Source: an uncultured Salinimicrobium sp.
GTDB taxonomy: Bacteria > Bacteroidota > Bacteroidia > Flavobacteriales > Flavobacteriaceae
NCBI GenBank assembly: GCA_946887075.1
Contig: CAMPKA010000023.1
Location: 1-44,430, forward strand
Direction: 5' to 3'
DNA: 44,430 nucleotides
Positions 26,470 through 34,554 of this stretch are shown one piece after another; position 1 is the first letter of the stretch, and every line of letters begins with the position of its first letter. The notes beneath the pieces were generated by a model. It worked only from the letters and a program-made list of their open reading frames with translations. It made no database searches and had not been told where the DNA came from. The position numbers and the translations under genes are program-made.

Positions 26470-28223
26470 GTCAGGGCAAAATCCGAATCCACCAGATTTA
26501 CTCCGTCATCAATAAGATGAGCCACCTTGGGGCGCTGCCTTTTTACCTGTTCGAGGTGTCGTAGGACCTTCTCTGCAAACTGCGGGTCCTTTCCGGCCAC
26601 CAGCTCGTAAATTTCTACCGGGAGCAACCAGTCTCCAGGATGGTGCTTCTCCAGCAGTTCAAAAGCCGCCTCCAGGGAGAATTTTGTTGTTTTTCCCTGC
26701 CTGATGTTTCGGACTGATTCATACAGCGACTCCAGTTCCAACCTTTCAGGGGTCTTCTTGCTTTTGATGGTGGTTGAAGAAGTTTTATGCGTGATAAGGT
26801 CAAAAGAATTGGCGTCAGCAGGACCTGCAAAAGCAGAAATGATCTCTTTACCTACAGCCATGTCGTAAATCCCCCATTCCGGCTTGAAAAGAACTTCCTC
26901 TTTCCAGTTGACAGTGCAATTTCTGAAACTGATCAGGATGACCTTTCCCTGAAGATTCCTGCTCCCGGTGATAATTTCACCCTCCACGGTGATACCTCCC
27001 TCAAATTCCAGTTTAACTTTCTCTCCTTCATAGATGTCATATGCCCTCAGGTCTCGCGGGCCCATATCTTCAATGGCCAGATTGATGCCTTTGAGATTAC
27101 CTACGGGGGAACCAAATCCATCTGGGTGATGCTCTGTTCCATGCCCTACCAATTCCTTCTCTCTATGGGCCAGGGCAGTTGCTCCTGAGGTTTGGAAATA
27201 AATCGGTTTGCCATTGTGCTCGATCACCCTCGAGAAATCTCCAGAGATCTGAATGCCGGTGCTCAGTTCCACCGTACCGATGTTTTTCGAATTGATCAGT
27301 TTTTTAAGGCCTTCCAATCCTCCCCGCCGCAAGGCCATGGTATTGGCGAATTCCTCCAGGACAAGGCTCAGTTGGGCAAAATCCGGAGTGACATATAGCT
27401 GGGGTTGTGGTTTGGTTATGTCGAAATCCTGTTTGGCAGCTTCGATATTGTACGGTATCTTTTTCACCTTGTCGGTCATACACCAGGCGCTCTCTCCAAT
27501 TGAGGACAATAAACCGGCACCATAAATCTTTGGTTGCTCAGGAGTTCCAATCAGCCCATATTCCACCGTCCACCAGTGCAGATTCCGTATCTGCGCCATT
27601 TCGCTCTGTTCCCGAACATCGTTTTGCAATTCATCTACCTTCTTTTCCGCGGCTTCAATTTCTTCTGCGGGGGTATCTTCAGCTTCCTTGATGATGGAAA
27701 GGTGTCTAATCGCTTCGTAGATCTCATAATCCTTGGCACTGGAAATGGCCTTACATCCGATCTCACCAAAGCGCCTCAGGTATTCGGCGTACTCCGGGTT
27801 GGCGATGATCGGGGCATGGCCTGCTCCTTCGTGTATAATATCAGGTGCGGGAGTATACTCAATGTGATCAAGTTGTCTTATATCACTGGCGATCACAAGG
27901 ACGTTGAAAGCCTGAAATTCCATGAAGGCCGCCGGGGGAATGAAACCATCCACGGCAACGGCTGCCCAACCGATCTCCTTCAGAATTCTGTTCATCCCGT
28001 ACATGTTAGGGATGTGGTCTATGGAGATCCCGGTCTGACGCAAGCCGTCAAGATATGAGGAATGCGCTACCTTGCTGAGGTAATCCACATTCTTACGCAT
28101 CACATACCGCCATACCGCATGATTAATCGGGGTGTAATCTTCATAATTCTGCGGTTTGATGAACTGTTTCAGATGCGCAGGCAGTCTGTCTATAATTTCA
28201 TTTGATTCGAACTGTTCTTCCAT
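26466..28223 (-). CDS. Aromatic amino acid hydroxylase (pterin-dependent), long form
   Basis: The 585-residue protein has a biopterin-dependent hydroxylase core in its first ~300 residues. Iron ligands are His131 and His136 (PDIIHEGAGHAP) and Glu221 (HWWTVEYGLIG). The His-to-Glu gap is about 85 residues instead of ~41 in bacterial phenylalanine hydroxylases. It is filled by a charged helical insertion (about 172-212, EEIEAAEKKVDELQNDV). A further ~290-residue C-terminal region, unlike any regulatory ACT domain, includes AIEDMGPRDLRAYDIYEGEKVKLEFEGG. It likely hydroxylates phenylalanine (or Tyr/Trp); substrate choice cannot be read. No phhB gene is nearby. It is monocistronic. Confidence 0.88.
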   Translation of the reverse strand: MEEQFESNEIIDRLPAHLKQFIKPQNYEDYTPINHAVWRYVMRKNVDYLSKVAHSSYLDGLRQTGISIDHIPNMYGMNRILKEIGWAAVAVDGFIPPAAFMEFQAFNVLVIASDIRQLDHIEYTPAPDIIHEGAGHAPIIANPEYAEYLRRFGEIGCKAISSAKDYEIYEAIRHLSIIKEAEDTPAEEIEAAEKKVDELQNDVREQSEMAQIRNLHWWTVEYGLIGTPEQPKIYGAGLLSSIGESAWCMTDKVKKIPYNIEAAKQDFDITKPQPQLYVTPDFAQLSLVLEEFANTMALRRGGLEGLKKLINSKNIGTVELSTGIQISGDFSRVIEHNGKPIYFQTSGATALAHREKELVGHGTEHHPDGFGSPVGNLKGINLAIEDMGPRDLRAYDIYEGEKVKLEFEGGITVEGEIITGSRNLQGKVILISFRNCTVNWKEEVLFKPEWGIYDMAVGKEIISAFAGPADANSFDLITHKTSSTTIKSKKTPERLELESLYESVRNIRQGKTTKFSLEAAFELLEKHHPGDWLLPVEIYELVAGKDPQFAEKVLRHLEQVKRQRPKVAHLIDDGVNLVDSDFALT

Positions 28224-28301
28224 GTTACCTAATAATTCCGAAGGAGAAAGATACGAAAAATCGATCTCTTCTCCAGCCCGGATTCCATTACCCGCAACTT
28301 C

Positions 28302-28335
28302 AAAAAAAAGACCATGGCACCGGGCTCATGGTCTT
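28302..28335 (-). terminator. Rho-independent terminator of the DUF4136 transcript
   Basis: On the minus strand a perfect 9-bp stem AAGACCATG / CATGGTCTT with a 10-base loop is followed by a run of T (28302-28309 on plus as A). It starts 22 bases after the DUF4136 stop. Confidence 0.9.
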
Positions 28336-28356
28336 GAAATATCGAGATTCTCGCTC

Positions 28357-28896
28357 TCAGTTTTTTGATGGCGGATACTCCTGCATGATCTCATCCACTA
28401 TCTCGGAGATCCTTTCCTGCCTTTCATCTACCTCCAGATCCATGTCAAGGGCAGCAGTTCCCATACCCTGCCAGACAAGTTGTTTCTCATCCGCGTCGAT
28501 CAAATCGACGTATAAGGTTCCTTCAGTGGTTGAATTAACAGTGTTATAACCAGCACCCCAGTACCACGGATGCCATCCCCAGCCATAGCCATAGCCATAG
28601 TTGTTGTTATAGATGTTGATGTTTTCCTTGGTTTTGGTAAAGATGCTGACCAGCAAATCGGGATCTTCTGATTTGGTGAATCCTTTCTGGAGCATTTCCT
28701 CTTCAATAGCTCTTAATATTCGCTTTTTGTCAAGGTCAGAAATTTCAGCTTTGTCAATCCCCGGTTTAAAAAAGGCAAAGGTTTCGTATTGTCCGAAGTT
28801 TACCTGGGGATCATAGTCTGTAGCGACCCTGACTGAATTGCACGAAGTGAAAAATACCACGAGCAGTAATAGAACGGTAATTTTAATGGATTTCAT
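28357..28896 (-). CDS. DUF4136 lipoprotein
   Basis: The 179-residue protein has a lipoprotein signal (LLLLVVFFTSCNSVRV, lipobox FTSC) followed by a DUF4136 domain: VATDYDPQVNFGQYETFAFF, a helical AIEEEMLQKGF segment, and the LYVDLIDADEKQLVWQGMGTAAL strand set. A Tyr/Gly/Trp-rich loop (YGYGYGWGWHPWYWG) interrupts it. It is exported and lipid-anchored at the periplasmic side. The function is unknown; it starts 11 bp after hutU and shares its transcript, ending at a strong terminator. Confidence 0.9.
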   Translation of the reverse strand: MKSIKITVLLLLVVFFTSCNSVRVATDYDPQVNFGQYETFAFFKPGIDKAEISDLDKKRILRAIEEEMLQKGFTKSEDPDLLVSIFTKTKENINIYNNNYGYGYGWGWHPWYWGAGYNTVNSTTEGTLYVDLIDADEKQLVWQGMGTAALDMDLEVDERQERISEIVDEIMQEYPPSKN

Positions 28897-28907
28897 AAGT
28901 CCTGTTT

Positions 28908-30953
28908 TTATAGGTTAATTGTGGACATAAGACCTTCATCTACCTCGCTGGGAAGGGTAATTTTCAGGTCTGGTTCCTGTTTCATCGCTCTCTTTGCAGC
29001 AAAGACAGCACCCTCATTCCGAGCCCAGGACCTCCTGGCAATCCCATTGTTGACATCCCAGAATAACATAGACTTAAGTCGTCTTTCCGACTCGTAATTA
29101 CCCTCAAGAACCATACCGAATCCGCCATTGATAACCTCTCCCCAACCTACACCGCCACCGTTGTGTATGCTCACCCAGGTCGCTCCCCGGAAACTGTCCC
29201 CGATCACATTTTGAATGGCCATATCAGCTGTAAATTGGGATCCGTCATAGATATTGGAGGTTTCCCGATAAGGGGAATCTGTTCCTGAGACGTCATGGTG
29301 GTCCCTTCCCAGAATGATAGGTCCGATTTCACCACGGCTGATCGCCTCATTGAAAGCAGCTGCAATTTCAATTCTTCCGCTCGCGTCGGCATATAATATC
29401 CTGGCCATGGATCCCACCACCAGTTTGTTTCTCCGGGCACCTTTGATCCACCTAATGTTGTCCTCCATTTGCTGACGTATCTGCTCAGGCGCCTCTTTCT
29501 TAAGGCGCTGAAGGACTTCTGTGGCAATCTTATCGGTCCTCTCAAGGTCTTCCTCCTTTCCGGAGGCACAGACCCAACGGAATGGGCCGAAGCCATAATC
29601 AAAGCACATGGGTCCCATAATATCCTGCACATAGCTCGGATAGGCAAAGGCTGCTTGCTCCGTGGGATCTTCTGAACTAAAGAAGCGGCCTTCCGGCCCT
29701 TTAAAAATCTTCGCTCCTGCCCGAGCTGCTTCCAGAAGAAAGGCATTGCCATAGTCAAAGAAGTAGGTTCCCCTGGAAGTATGGCCGTTGATCGCTTCAG
29801 TTTGCCTTCGAAGGCTTTTTTTCACTTCTTCTCTGAATCGATCAGGATCATAGGCCATCATATCATTGGCTTCTTCGAAGCTCAATCCGGCCGGATAATA
29901 GCCTCCGGCCCAAGGGTTATGAAGGGAGGTCTGATCACTTCCCAGGTCGATGTGTACCTCATGCCTGTGGAAATGTTCCCATACGTCCACAATATTCCCC
30001 TGATAAGCAAAAGAGATGGCCTTTTTCTCCGCCTTTGCCTCTTTCACCTTCTCTACAAGTAAATCCAGGTCATGGACCACCTCATCAACCCATCCTTGGG
30101 CGTGCCTGGTTGCGACAGCCTTGGGATTTACCTCCGCACAAACGGTGATGCATCCGGCAATATTTCCGGCCTTCGGCTGCGCACCGCTCATACCACCCAG
30201 GCCGGAGGTGACAAAGAGCCGACCTGCTCCGGGTGAAGCCGAAATCTCGCCGGTAGACAACTTGCGGAGCGCATTGAGAACCGTAATAGTGGTGCCATGA
30301 ACGATTCCCTGCGGGCCGATGTACATATAGCTTCCGGCGGTCATCTGCCCATATTGCGTAACGCCAAGGGCATTATACCGCTCCCAGTCGTCCGGTTTGG
30401 AATAATTAGGAATCATCATACCATTGGTCACAACCACTCTGGGAGCGTCAGGATGGGAAGGGAAAAGCCCCAGGGGATGCCCTGAATTCATTACGAGGGT
30501 CTGCTTGGATGTCATTTCAGAAAGATATTTCATCACCAGCCTGTACTGGGCCCAGTTCTGAAATACCGCTCCATTTCCCCCATAGGTAATCAGTTCATGG
30601 GGATGCTGGGCTACCCGAGGATCCAGATTGTTCTGGATCATAAGCATTATTGCTTTTGCCTGAGCGCATTTTCCAGGATATTCTTCAATGGGGCGCGCAT
30701 ACATTTCGTAGTCCGGTCTGAACCTGTACATATAAATTCGTCCTCTTGTCTGGAGTTCCTGGAGAAATTCTGGAAGCAGGGTGTGGTGATCCCTCGGGTG
30801 AAAATATCGCAATGCATTGCGGAGCGCTAGTTTTTTTTCGGTGGGGGTGAGGATGTCCTTTCGCTTTGGAGCGTGATTGACATCAGGATCATAATCCCGC
30901 GCGGGGGGCAGGGTGGCGGGTATGCCTTCTTTGATCGCATCTTTAAAATCCAT
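28908..30953 (-). CDS. hutU: Urocanate hydratase (long Bacteroidota form)
   Basis: At 681 residues it is longer than the ~555-residue classical enzyme, as in many Bacteroidota. Recognisable urocanase blocks are the NAD-binding FVTSGLGGMSGAQPKAGNIAG and the HNGGGVGWGEVINGG end block. It converts urocanate to imidazolone propionate in histidine degradation. No other hut genes are in this window, so the remaining steps must be encoded elsewhere. It lies between a DUF5522 mini-gene (8 bp upstream) and the DUF4136 gene. Confidence 0.95.
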   Translation of the reverse strand: MDFKDAIKEGIPATLPPARDYDPDVNHAPKRKDILTPTEKKLALRNALRYFHPRDHHTLLPEFLQELQTRGRIYMYRFRPDYEMYARPIEEYPGKCAQAKAIMLMIQNNLDPRVAQHPHELITYGGNGAVFQNWAQYRLVMKYLSEMTSKQTLVMNSGHPLGLFPSHPDAPRVVVTNGMMIPNYSKPDDWERYNALGVTQYGQMTAGSYMYIGPQGIVHGTTITVLNALRKLSTGEISASPGAGRLFVTSGLGGMSGAQPKAGNIAGCITVCAEVNPKAVATRHAQGWVDEVVHDLDLLVEKVKEAKAEKKAISFAYQGNIVDVWEHFHRHEVHIDLGSDQTSLHNPWAGGYYPAGLSFEEANDMMAYDPDRFREEVKKSLRRQTEAINGHTSRGTYFFDYGNAFLLEAARAGAKIFKGPEGRFFSSEDPTEQAAFAYPSYVQDIMGPMCFDYGFGPFRWVCASGKEEDLERTDKIATEVLQRLKKEAPEQIRQQMEDNIRWIKGARRNKLVVGSMARILYADASGRIEIAAAFNEAISRGEIGPIILGRDHHDVSGTDSPYRETSNIYDGSQFTADMAIQNVIGDSFRGATWVSIHNGGGVGWGEVINGGFGMVLEGNYESERRLKSMLFWDVNNGIARRSWARNEGAVFAAKRAMKQEPDLKITLPSEVDEGLMSTINL

Positions 30954-30961
30954 GAAAGCTT

Positions 30962-31132
30962 TTATTCTTGTCGGTTCGTTTTCTTATTGTAGCCGTAGGG
31001 ACAGTGACGACAGCCGCTCTCACAGCAATAGCCGCGTCTCAGAAGAAATTGGGCCGTAAAACAGCGATAGCCTTCGGGGGTCAAATAGTAATCCCCGTCC
31101 TGGAGCTCATTTTTTTTCCCGAAAAAACCCAT
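30962..31132 (-). CDS. DUF5522-like small cysteine-rich protein
   Basis: The 56-residue frame from ATG 31132 to TAA 30962 encodes MGFFGKKNELQDGDYYLTPE..., with the segment RRGYCCESGCRHCPYGY. The pattern Y-C-C-x-S-G-C-R-H-C-P-Y matches the DUF5522 family of short Bacteroidota/proteobacterial proteins, whose clustered cysteines suggest metal or Fe-S binding. It starts the minus-strand transcript, eight bases before hutU. The long opposite-strand frame reaching over it (from 30968) is best taken to start only at 31166. Confidence 0.85.
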   Translation of the reverse strand: MGFFGKKNELQDGDYYLTPEGYRCFTAQFLLRRGYCCESGCRHCPYGYNKKTNRQE

Positions 31133-31165
31133 ATCACAAAAATAGCATTTTCTTATATTGTCATC

Positions 31166-31492
31166 ATGTTTGTGGTGGTAAATAAATTCCTGCTGTCCGG
31201 CAAATTCGATGGAGTGGTATTATGGCCATTCATAGTCATTAAACGCAGGGAACTAAGAAAAAACAGGGTCTTTATGAATCACGAGCGTATCCACCTCCGG
31301 CAACAGCTCGAGCTCCTGCTGGTTTTGTTTTTCATATTCTATCTGTTTGAGTATCTGGTCAGGCTGATATGTTACCGGGATACCTACAAAGCCTATAGCA
31401 GTATCAGTTTTGAAAAGGAAGCTTATGTCAATGAGCGGAACCTGACTTACTTAAGGGTGAGGAAGCCCTGGAGCTTCATCAGGTATCTGTAA
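31166..31492 (+). CDS. Small membrane protein of unknown function
   Basis: The start is the ATG at 31166 (MFVVVNKFLLSGKFDGV) rather than any upstream start, because the upstream part is coding for the DUF5522 gene on the other strand. The 108-residue protein has a motif MNHERIHLRQQLELL, whose H-E-x-I-H resembles a metallopeptidase zinc site. It also has a membrane helix (LVLFFIFYLFEYLV) and a C-terminal SFEKEAYVNERNLTYL. The combination HExxH plus a later EAYxNE recalls M56-like mini-peptidases, but no activity can be asserted. It is the first gene of the operon leading to hemL. Confidence 0.75.
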   Translation: MFVVVNKFLLSGKFDGVVLWPFIVIKRRELRKNRVFMNHERIHLRQQLELLLVLFFIFYLFEYLVRLICYRDTYKAYSSISFEKEAYVNERNLTYLRVRKPWSFIRYL

Positions 31493-31500
31493 TCTTCTTC

Positions 31501-32430
31501 ATGTCAAACAAAATTATTCCATTGAACGCTGTGCCTAATCAGTTTGTCCTCGAAAAGGATGGGGTTTCCTTATGGATCAAAAGGGAAGATCAGCTACACT
31601 CGGAAGTATCCGGTAACAAGTTCAGAAAGACCAAATATAATCTTGAGGAGGCAGTATCTAACGGATACCGGAAAATCCTCACCTTTGGAGGAGCTTATTC
31701 CAACCATATCGCCGCTACTGCAGCGGCAGGAGAACTCCTGGGGCTAGAAACCATTGGCGTAATCAGGGGGGAAGAATTGGAAAGACTTCCGGATAAGGAG
31801 CTGAGAGGAAATCCTACTCTGGATTTTGCCCTGGATAAAGGAATGAAGCTAAAATTCCTGAGCCGGGAGGAATACAGGAAGCATCTGACAGAAGACCTTC
31901 TCCATAGGTTCAGTAGAGAACTCGGTCCGTTTTATTACCTTCCTGAGGGTGGAACAAACAGCCTGGGAGTGCAAGGTTGTGAGGAAATACTGACCCCCGA
32001 AGACAGGGAGCAGTTCGATGTCATATGTTGCTCTGTTGGTACGGGAGGCACCATGGCTGGTCTGATAAATGCCTCCGGTGCGAACCAGAGGGTGCTGGGT
32101 TTCTCCGCTCTCAAGGGCAACTTTCCTGTAGATGTGATCAGCCAGTACACCAAAAAAAGTAACTGGGATCGTATAACAAATTACCATTTCGGAGGTTATG
32201 CTAAGATAAACGAGGAATTGATCCATTTTATGAACAATTTTAAGACAGAAACGGGAATTCCTCTGGATCCTGTTTATACTGGAAAGATGATTTTTGGTAT
32301 TTTTGACCTGCTTGCCCAGGGATGGTTCAGGGCAAACACGCGGATTTTGGCCGTGCATACCGGGGGACTACAAGGAATCGCGGGAATGAACAGGCTGTTA
32401 AAAAGAAAAGGTTTACCTCAAATACAATAA
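31501..32430 (+). CDS. PLP-dependent ACC deaminase / D-cysteine desulfhydrase family enzyme
   Basis: The 309-residue protein is a fold-type II PLP enzyme. Lys40 in SEVSGNKFRKTKYNL is the Schiff-base lysine, followed by GGAYSNHIAATAAAG (substrate carboxylate loop), and CCSVGTGGTMAGL binds the PLP phosphate. The family contains ACC deaminase and D-cysteine desulfhydrase, which cannot be told apart by eye; the latter is more usual in this phylum. The product would be pyruvate, H2S and ammonia (D-Cys) or 2-oxobutyrate (ACC). It begins 8 bp after the small membrane protein and 6 bp before the glucosaminidase. Confidence 0.88.
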   Translation: MSNKIIPLNAVPNQFVLEKDGVSLWIKREDQLHSEVSGNKFRKTKYNLEEAVSNGYRKILTFGGAYSNHIAATAAAGELLGLETIGVIRGEELERLPDKELRGNPTLDFALDKGMKLKFLSREEYRKHLTEDLLHRFSRELGPFYYLPEGGTNSLGVQGCEEILTPEDREQFDVICCSVGTGGTMAGLINASGANQRVLGFSALKGNFPVDVISQYTKKSNWDRITNYHFGGYAKINEELIHFMNNFKTETGIPLDPVYTGKMIFGIFDLLAQGWFRANTRILAVHTGGLQGIAGMNRLLKRKGLPQIQ

Positions 32431-32436
32431 GACCCC

Positions 32437-33255
32437 ATGAGAATGATCCTGAGATTTACGTTGTTGTTCCTTCTGTTCTTAGTCAGTTCCTGTGGGAGTA
32501 AAAAAGCGATCAGGAATACCTCTGGGGAGCAGAGGAACCCAGAAGTATCTCAGCAGGTAGAGCGAGAACGGGAAAATGCACGCACCGATTCAGATCCTCA
32601 GCGGGAGGTGAATCAGCCCATTACTTACAAGGACAAGATCGCCGCGTATATCGCGACCTTTGCCCCGATCGCCCAGGAGGAAATGAGACTTTACAAGATC
32701 CCCGCCAGTATCACTCTGGCACAGGGAATTCTTGAATCTGGCGCAGGAGAGGGGGAATTAACCCTAAAGGCGATGAACCACTTTGGGATCAAATGTCACG
32801 ATTGGGACGGGGCCAAGGTTTATCATGATGATGACCGGGATCAGGAATGTTTCAGAAAATACAGCGATCCGAAATATTCATACCGAGATCATTCCCTTTT
32901 TTTAACCGGAAGAAAACGCTACGCCGGGCTATTTGATTTGAAGATAGATGATTACAGGGGATGGGCCAGGGGACTGAGAGAAGCCGGTTACGCGACTGAT
33001 CGCCGGTACCCGGAAAAGCTGATCAGCCTTATCGAGAGATACCAGCTCTACAGGTTTGATTCCGAAGTACTGGGCAAGACCACAGGTAATTACGCCGTCT
33101 CCCAACAGGAGGGTGAGCGTTATGTGGTCCAGAAAGGAGACACGCTTTACTCCATAGCAAAGCGATATGATCTTACCGTGGAGCAGCTAAAGAGATACAA
33201 CAATCTAAGGGGTACTGTTATCGGAATAGGGCAGGTACTTTACATTACCCCATGA
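32437..33255 (+). CDS. Glucosaminidase-LysM lipoprotein
   Basis: The 272-residue protein has a lipoprotein signal ([13 protein letters not shown], lipobox VSSC) and a linker rich in Glu/Arg/Gln. An N-acetylglucosaminidase-type domain follows (about 65-205: [19 protein letters not shown] with the catalytic Glu, [30 protein letters not shown]). A C-terminal LysM repeat ([20 protein letters not shown]) binds peptidoglycan. It hydrolyses GlcNAc-MurNAc bonds in the periplasm. Its TGA overlaps the hemL start by four bases. Confidence 0.93.
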   Translation: MRMILRFTLLFLLFLVSSCGSKKAIRNTSGEQRNPEVSQQVERERENARTDSDPQREVNQPITYKDKIAAYIATFAPIAQEEMRLYKIPASITLAQGILESGAGEGELTLKAMNHFGIKCHDWDGAKVYHDDDRDQECFRKYSDPKYSYRDHSLFLTGRKRYAGLFDLKIDDYRGWARGLREAGYATDRRYPEKLISLIERYQLYRFDSEVLGKTTGNYAVSQQEGERYVVQKGDTLYSIAKRYDLTVEQLKRYNNLRGTVIGIGQVLYITP

Positions 33256-34553
33256 GAAAAGTCAACATGATCTATAAGAGAAGCAGCGATTTGTTCAGGG
33301 AAGCGAAGGAATTTATCCCCGGGGGGGTTAACTCTCCCGTCAGAGCCTTTAAGGCTGTGGGAGGAGACCCTCTTTTTATCCGGGAAGCTAAGGGAGCCTA
33401 TATGTACGATGAAGATGGAAATAGGTTCATCGATTACATCAACTCCTGGGGACCCCTTATCCTTGGACATGCATTTCCACCGGTCATTGAAGCCCTTGTG
33501 CAAGAGGCCAGGAAAGGAACTTCCTTTGGAACGCCGACCGAGCTGGAAACGCGTATCGCCCGCCTGGCAATATCGATGGTACCCAACATCGACAAGATCA
33601 GAATGGTGAATTCCGGAACCGAGGCTACCATGAGTGCAGTTCGTTTGGCCAGGGGATATAAACAAAAAGAAAAAATCATAAAATTTGCCGGTTGTTACCA
33701 TGGACATAGTGACTCATTTCTGATCCAGGCCGGGAGCGGAGCGGTAACTTTCGGCTCGCCAAACAGCCCCGGAGTCACAACGGGCACAGCCAGAGACACA
33801 CTGCTGGCCACCTACAATAGTCTTGAAAGCGTAGCCGGTCTTTTTAAGGCCAATCCTGACGAGATAGCCTGTGTAATCCTGGAACCCATTGCTGGAAACA
33901 TGGGATGCATTCCTCCCAAGGAAGGTTTTCTCGAGGGGCTGAGAAAATTGTGTGATGAGCATGGTGCTCTTCTCATTTTCGATGAGGTTATGACAGGTTT
34001 CCGTCTCGCTCCCGGGGGAGCTCAGGAAGCTACTGGGGTCAGTGCCGATATTCTTTGCTTTGGTAAAGTGATCGGAGGAGGATTGCCTGTAGGGGCATTT
34101 GCAGCGAGAAATGAGATCATGGAACATCTTGCACCAGAGGGAAAGGTTTATCAGGCGGGAACGCTTAGCGGTAATCCCCTCGCAATGGCAGCCGGACTGG
34201 CTATGCTTACAGAGCTTGAAAACAACAGGAGGATCTATGACAGTATCAACGAAAAAACCGCTCATCTCCATAGGGGGATGGAAGAGGTCCTCCAGGCAAA
34301 CGGTGTGAAGCATCAGATTAACAGGAGCGGGTCTATGATTTCTGTGCATTTTTGTGAGAATCCCGTTTCCGACTTCTCAAGTGCTGCCCAGGGTAACAAT
34401 GACAAGTTCAAAAGTTTCTTTCATCGAATGCTGGATCAGGGTATCTATATCGCCCCAAGTGCTTTTGAAACCTGGTTTATCAGTGATGCCCTTAGCTATG
34501 AAGATATTGATGAGACCATCAAGGCCGTGGAACTGGCAACAGTAGATCTTTAA
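33252..34553 (+). CDS. hemL: Glutamate-1-semialdehyde 2,1-aminomutase
   Basis: The protein has 433 residues (a start at [10 protein letters not shown], 33267, is also possible). It is a class III aminotransferase: [12 protein letters not shown] start block, [26 protein letters not shown], and the PLP lysine Lys272 in [16 protein letters not shown]. It makes 5-aminolevulinate for haem synthesis from glutamate-1-semialdehyde (C5 pathway). It is the last gene of the operon and is translationally coupled (ATGA) to the glucosaminidase. Confidence 0.96.
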   Translation: MRKVNMIYKRSSDLFREAKEFIPGGVNSPVRAFKAVGGDPLFIREAKGAYMYDEDGNRFIDYINSWGPLILGHAFPPVIEALVQEARKGTSFGTPTELETRIARLAISMVPNIDKIRMVNSGTEATMSAVRLARGYKQKEKIIKFAGCYHGHSDSFLIQAGSGAVTFGSPNSPGVTTGTARDTLLATYNSLESVAGLFKANPDEIACVILEPIAGNMGCIPPKEGFLEGLRKLCDEHGALLIFDEVMTGFRLAPGGAQEATGVSADILCFGKVIGGGLPVGAFAARNEIMEHLAPEGKVYQAGTLSGNPLAMAAGLAMLTELENNRRIYDSINEKTAHLHRGMEEVLQANGVKHQINRSGSMISVHFCENPVSDFSSAAQGNNDKFKSFFHRMLDQGIYIAPSAFETWFISDALSYEDIDETIKAVELATVDL

Positions 34554-34554
34554 A

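Noticed and set aside
30968..31165. N-terminal extension of the small plus-strand membrane protein
   Set aside because: The opposite strand of this segment encodes the DUF5522-like protein with a recognisable Cys motif; the extension has no homology-like features and an internal ATG at 31166 fits.
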